Positions 61,227 through 64,000 of a stretch of DNA of 64,000 nucleotides are shown one piece after another. The first letter of the stretch is position 1, and the number at the start of each line of letters is the position of its first letter. The notes beneath the pieces were generated by a model that saw only the letters and a program-made list of their open reading frames with translations, was not told the origin of the DNA and did no database searches. The translations under genes and the position numbers were made by a program. Source of the DNA: RHKX01 sp963823275 (GTDB taxonomy: Bacteria; Actinomycetota; Thermoleophilia; Solirubrobacterales; 70-9); NCBI GenBank assembly GCA_963823275.1, contig CAWGKW010000001.1, positions 558,001-622,000 of the forward strand, in the 5' to 3' direction.

Positions 61227-62570
61227 ATGGCGGTACCGGCGGACAGCACTGCAGCGGCGGCGGAGGCGGCCGTTCAGCCCCTGAGCGAATCCGGCGGGGA
61301 GATCGTCGTGATGAAGTTCGGTGGAACCTCGGTTGCCGGCCCCGAGGACCTGAAGCGCGCCGCCGGCCGGATCGTCGCCGAGCGCAATCGCGGCAACAAG
61401 GTCGTCGCGGTGCTCTCCGCTCGCGGCAAGACGACCGACGAGCTGCTGACGATGGCCGCCGAGATCTCCGAGCGGCCCAGCCCGCGTGAGATGGACATGC
61501 TGCTCTCGACCGGAGAGCGGATCTCCTGTGCGCTCTGCGCGATGGCGATCTGGGACCTCGGCCATCAGGCGATCTCACTGACCGGCTCGCAGGCCGGGAT
61601 CGTCACCGACTCCTCCCACACCAAGGCACGGATCGTCGACGTCCGCGCCGGGCGGATCGAGCAGGGGCTGGGTCAGGGCAACATCGTGCTCGTCGCCGGC
61701 TTCCAGGGCGTGTCAACCGACTCCAAGGACGTCACGACCCTGGGAAGGGGTGGTTCTGACACGACGGCCGTCGCTCTCGCCGCCGCCCTCGGCGCGCGCG
61801 TCTGCGAGATCTACACCGACGTCGCCGGCGTCTTCAGCGCCGACCCGAGGATCGTTCCGGATGCCCGCAAGCTCGGGATGGTCTCGTTCGAGGAGATGCT
61901 CGAGATGTCGGCTTCGGGGGCCAAGGTCCTGCAGCTCCGCAGCGTCGAGTACGCGCGTAACCATGGCGTCAGGATCCACTGCCGCTCCTCGTTCGACGAG
62001 GGCACCGGTACCCTCGTGGTCTCAGAGGACGAGATCTTGGAGAACCCGTTCGTAACAGCCGTGACCCACTCCGCCGAAGAGGCACGGGTGACCCTTGCCG
62101 GAGTCCGCAACGAGCCGGGCATGGCGGGTCGGATCTTCACCGCGCTGGCCGAGGCGAACGTCAACGTCGACGTGATCATCCAGAACGAGCCCGTCTCGAC
62201 CGAGCACGGTGCCGACCTCTCGTTCACCGTTGCCCGCGACGACCTCCAGGCGGCGATCGACGCCGTCAAGGCGACCGGGCTCGAATCCGGTGAGGTGCTG
62301 ACCGACAGCCAGATCGGCAAGGTCTCGATCGTCGGGGCGGGCATGCGCAGCCACCCTGGAGTCGCCGCCAAGGTCTTCAAGGTGCTCGGCGACCAGAGCA
62401 TCAACATCGAGATGATCTCCACCTCGCCGATCAAGATCTCCTGCGTGATCGCCGCCGATCGGGTTCCGGAAGCGGTCAGAGCGCTCCACGAGGCCTTCGA
62501 GCTCGGCGCCGAAGCGGTCCACCAAGAGGACTCGACCGGCGAGCACCGGGCTCGCGCCGGCAGCCCATGA
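61227..62570 (+). CDS. lysC: Aspartate kinase
   Basis: First step of the aspartate pathway to Lys, Thr, Met and diaminopimelate. Kinase domain MKFGGTSVAGPEDLKRAA, TTLGRGGSDTTAVALAAALG and YTDVAGVFSADPRIV, then two ACT domains (NEPGMAGRIFTALAEANVNV; GAGMRSHPGVAAKVFKVLGD) for feedback control by end products. 447 residues; the first 28 are a variable leader, so ATG 61311 is a possible start. It overlaps asd by 4 bp. Confidence 0.95.
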   Translation: MAVPADSTAAAAEAAVQPLSESGGEIVVMKFGGTSVAGPEDLKRAAGRIVAERNRGNKVVAVLSARGKTTDELLTMAAEISERPSPREMDMLLSTGERISCALCAMAIWDLGHQAISLTGSQAGIVTDSSHTKARIVDVRAGRIEQGLGQGNIVLVAGFQGVSTDSKDVTTLGRGGSDTTAVALAAALGARVCEIYTDVAGVFSADPRIVPDARKLGMVSFEEMLEMSASGAKVLQLRSVEYARNHGVRIHCRSSFDEGTGTLVVSEDEILENPFVTAVTHSAEEARVTLAGVRNEPGMAGRIFTALAEANVNVDVIIQNEPVSTEHGADLSFTVARDDLQAAIDAVKATGLESGEVLTDSQIGKVSIVGAGMRSHPGVAAKVFKVLGDQSINIEMISTSPIKISCVIAADRVPEAVRALHEAFELGAEAVHQEDSTGEHRARAGSP

Positions 62571-63631
62571 GTCCGGCCGGGTCCGGCGGTCTCCGCGTCG
62601 GAGTCCTAGGCGCGACCGGCGCCGTCGGATCGACCGTTCTGGAGGTTCTGGCCGAGCGATCCTTCCCGCTGGCGGAGGTAGTCGCTCTCGCGTCCGCCCG
62701 GTCGGCCGGTCGGATGCTTTCGTTCGCCGGTGACGAGATCGAATGCGTCGAGATCTCCGATTCCTCGATCGAAGGGCTCGACATCGTCATCTCCTCCGCG
62801 GGCGGAGCCGTGAGCGCCGAATGGGCACCACGCCTGATCGCCGCCGGGGCGGTCGTCATCGACAACACCAGCCACTGGCGAATGCACGACCAGGTCCCGC
62901 TTGTCGTCAGCGAGGTCAACCCGGAGGCAGCCGATTCCCATCGCGGCCTGATCGCCAACCCGAACTGCTCGACCATGCAGATGGTCGTCGCCCTGAAGCC
63001 GATCCTCGACGCCGTCGGGATCGAGCGATTGGTCATCTCCACCTATCAGTCCGTTTCCGGCACCGGGCAGCGCGCGATCGATGAGCTTCGCGCCCAATCG
63101 GCGGCAACGCTCGCCGGCGGCAGCGCCCCGGCCGAGATCTATCCGCACCAGATCGCCTTCAACGTGGTCCCGCAGGTTGAGACGTTCAAGGGCGGCGACG
63201 ACTACACCACCGAGGAGCGCAAGATGATGGCTGAGACCCGGAAGATCTTCGGGGTCGGCGACGAGCTCCGGATCTCGGCAACCTGCGCCCGGGTACCGGT
63301 CTTCAACGGGCACTCGGAGTCGGTCAACGTCCAGACCCGAGAACCGCTCGACCCCGATGCATGTCGGGCCCTGCTGGCGGCGGCTCCCGGGTTGGTCGTC
63401 CTCGATGACCCTGCCGACGGCATCTATCCGCTTGCTTCCGTGGCCGCCGGTCGCGACGAGGTGCTCGTGGGCAGGATCCGCCGCGACCCCTCCCACGAGC
63501 GCTGTCTGAACCTCTGGATCGTCGGCGACAACCTGCGTAAGGGTGCGGCGACGAACGCGGTCCAGGTTGCCGAGGTACTGGTCGAGCGCGACCTGGTCGG
63601 GGTCCCCGAGCCCGCGCTGAGCGCCGTTTGA
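62567..63631 (+). CDS. asd: Aspartate-semialdehyde dehydrogenase
   Basis: 354 residues. NADP-binding GVLGATGAVGSTVLEVL, catalytic cysteine in IANPNCSTMQM (about residue 138), Gln/Arg/His active-site motifs in YQSVSGTGQRAIDEL and RVPVFNGHSESVNV. It reduces aspartyl phosphate from LysC; the ATGA overlap fits an operon. Confidence 0.95.
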   Translation: MSPAGSGGLRVGVLGATGAVGSTVLEVLAERSFPLAEVVALASARSAGRMLSFAGDEIECVEISDSSIEGLDIVISSAGGAVSAEWAPRLIAAGAVVIDNTSHWRMHDQVPLVVSEVNPEAADSHRGLIANPNCSTMQMVVALKPILDAVGIERLVISTYQSVSGTGQRAIDELRAQSAATLAGGSAPAEIYPHQIAFNVVPQVETFKGGDDYTTEERKMMAETRKIFGVGDELRISATCARVPVFNGHSESVNVQTREPLDPDACRALLAAAPGLVVLDDPADGIYPLASVAAGRDEVLVGRIRRDPSHERCLNLWIVGDNLRKGAATNAVQVAEVLVERDLVGVPEPALSAV

Positions 63632-63656
63632 GCGAGGAAGCAACCGGGAGGCCGAG

Positions 63657-64000
63657 TTGATCGGCACCTATGTCTCGCTGACCCTGATCCTCGCCTTCGC
63701 TCTGCTGGTCGGCCAGGCGCTGGTCGCCTTCGCCGCCGGGGCGGGCAGGGGGCATCCGGCCAGGGTCTCCTGGCTTGCGCCCGCCTACGGCATCGCGGCC
63801 CTGCTGGTGCTCGCCGGGATAACGGTGCGCCTTCCGGGTCACGGGGTCACGGCGGCCGTTGCGCTCGTCGCGGCAACCGTCCTCGCCGCGCTCTACCTCC
63901 CCGGACGCGTGTCCCCCGTCCGCTCCGCTGCCGCCCTTGCCGTGCCCGTGATTGCCATCACCGTCCTGGCCGCCTCGCTCCCGTTCGCGATCGCGGGACA
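63657..64000 (+). CDS. Polytopic membrane protein, partial at window edge
   Basis: TTG start preceded by GGGAGG. The readable 114 residues contain about four hydrophobic helices (YVSLTLILAFALLVGQALV, YGIAALLVLAGITVRL, VTAAVALVAATVLAALYL, AALAVPVIAITVLAASLP). No family can be named from this part. It follows asd by 25 bp. Confidence 0.6.
   Translation, partial: MIGTYVSLTLILAFALLVGQALVAFAAGAGRGHPARVSWLAPAYGIAALLVLAGITVRLPGHGVTAAVALVAATVLAALYLPGRVSPVRSAAALAVPVIAITVLAASLPFAIAG

Overview
This 64 kb window is high-GC chromosomal DNA that looks actinobacterial, most plausibly class Thermoleophilia (Solirubrobacterales-like). That placement is an inference from the very high GC content, frequent GTG/TTG starts, the ffs-dnaX-ybaB-recR-lysC-asd neighbourhood, a lysyl-tRNA synthetase fused to an MprF-like domain, a bacterial group 3b [NiFe]-hydrogenase locus and a recurrent intergenic repeat. 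There is no rRNA gene to settle it. Many otherwise well conserved genes carry single-base frameshifts, clustered at 0-2.8 kb, 3.9-4.5 kb and 41-44.6 kb. This looks more like consensus error than mass decay, so I annotate them as genes and mark the breaks.

Region by region. 0-2.9 kb: an OmpR-type two-component system (minus strand) diverging from a lipoprotein gene across an array of 11-bp-spaced repeats. 2.9-9.3 kb: an arsenic island, with arsR-arsM-R2-like oxidase leftwards and arsC-acr3-GAPDH-arsJ rightwards. 9.3-12.6 kb: csoR with its palindrome, a sulfatase and an FTR1-type iron permease behind an IdeR-like box. 12.7-19.5 kb: MpaB-family oxygenase, UbiB-family kinase, SDR dehydrogenase, a secreted GH9 glycosidase and an acyl-CoA synthetase. 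19.5-30.7 kb: a complete group 3b [NiFe]-hydrogenase operon (hyhB, a cyclic-nucleotide-binding protein, hyhG, hyhS, hyhL, protease) running straight into hypC, a second hypC-like gene, hypD, hypE, hypA, hypB and hypF. 30.8-38.7 kb: a leftward run headed by the LysRS-MprF fusion and followed by secreted proteins of unknown role. 38.7-46.3 kb: amino-acid permease, a tandem repeat block, a DMT transporter, an ApbE/ferric-reductase-like membrane redox operon and a second two-component system.

46.3-55.4 kb is a mobile element of about 9 kb integrated in a tRNA-Val(CAC) gene. It is bounded by a perfect 45-bp direct repeat that matches the 3' part of the tRNA. It carries an IS1380-type transposase, glycosidase-like and beta-propeller cargo flanked by inverted IS ends, a large stem-loop with a polypurine tract, a replication-relaxation-like gene, a small HTH (excisionase-like) gene and a tyrosine integrase whose reading frame runs through the tRNA in antisense.

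55.5-64 kb returns to core chromosome: hexapeptide acetyltransferase, secreted M15-like peptidase, SRP RNA, serine hydrolase, dnaX, ybaB, recR, lysC, asd and the start of a membrane protein cut by the window edge.

The genes group into functional units: arsenic sensing, methylation, reduction and export; copper and iron control; H2 oxidation or production with its full metal-centre assembly line; membrane lipid lysinylation; extracytoplasmic flavin/heme redox; and the integrated element.
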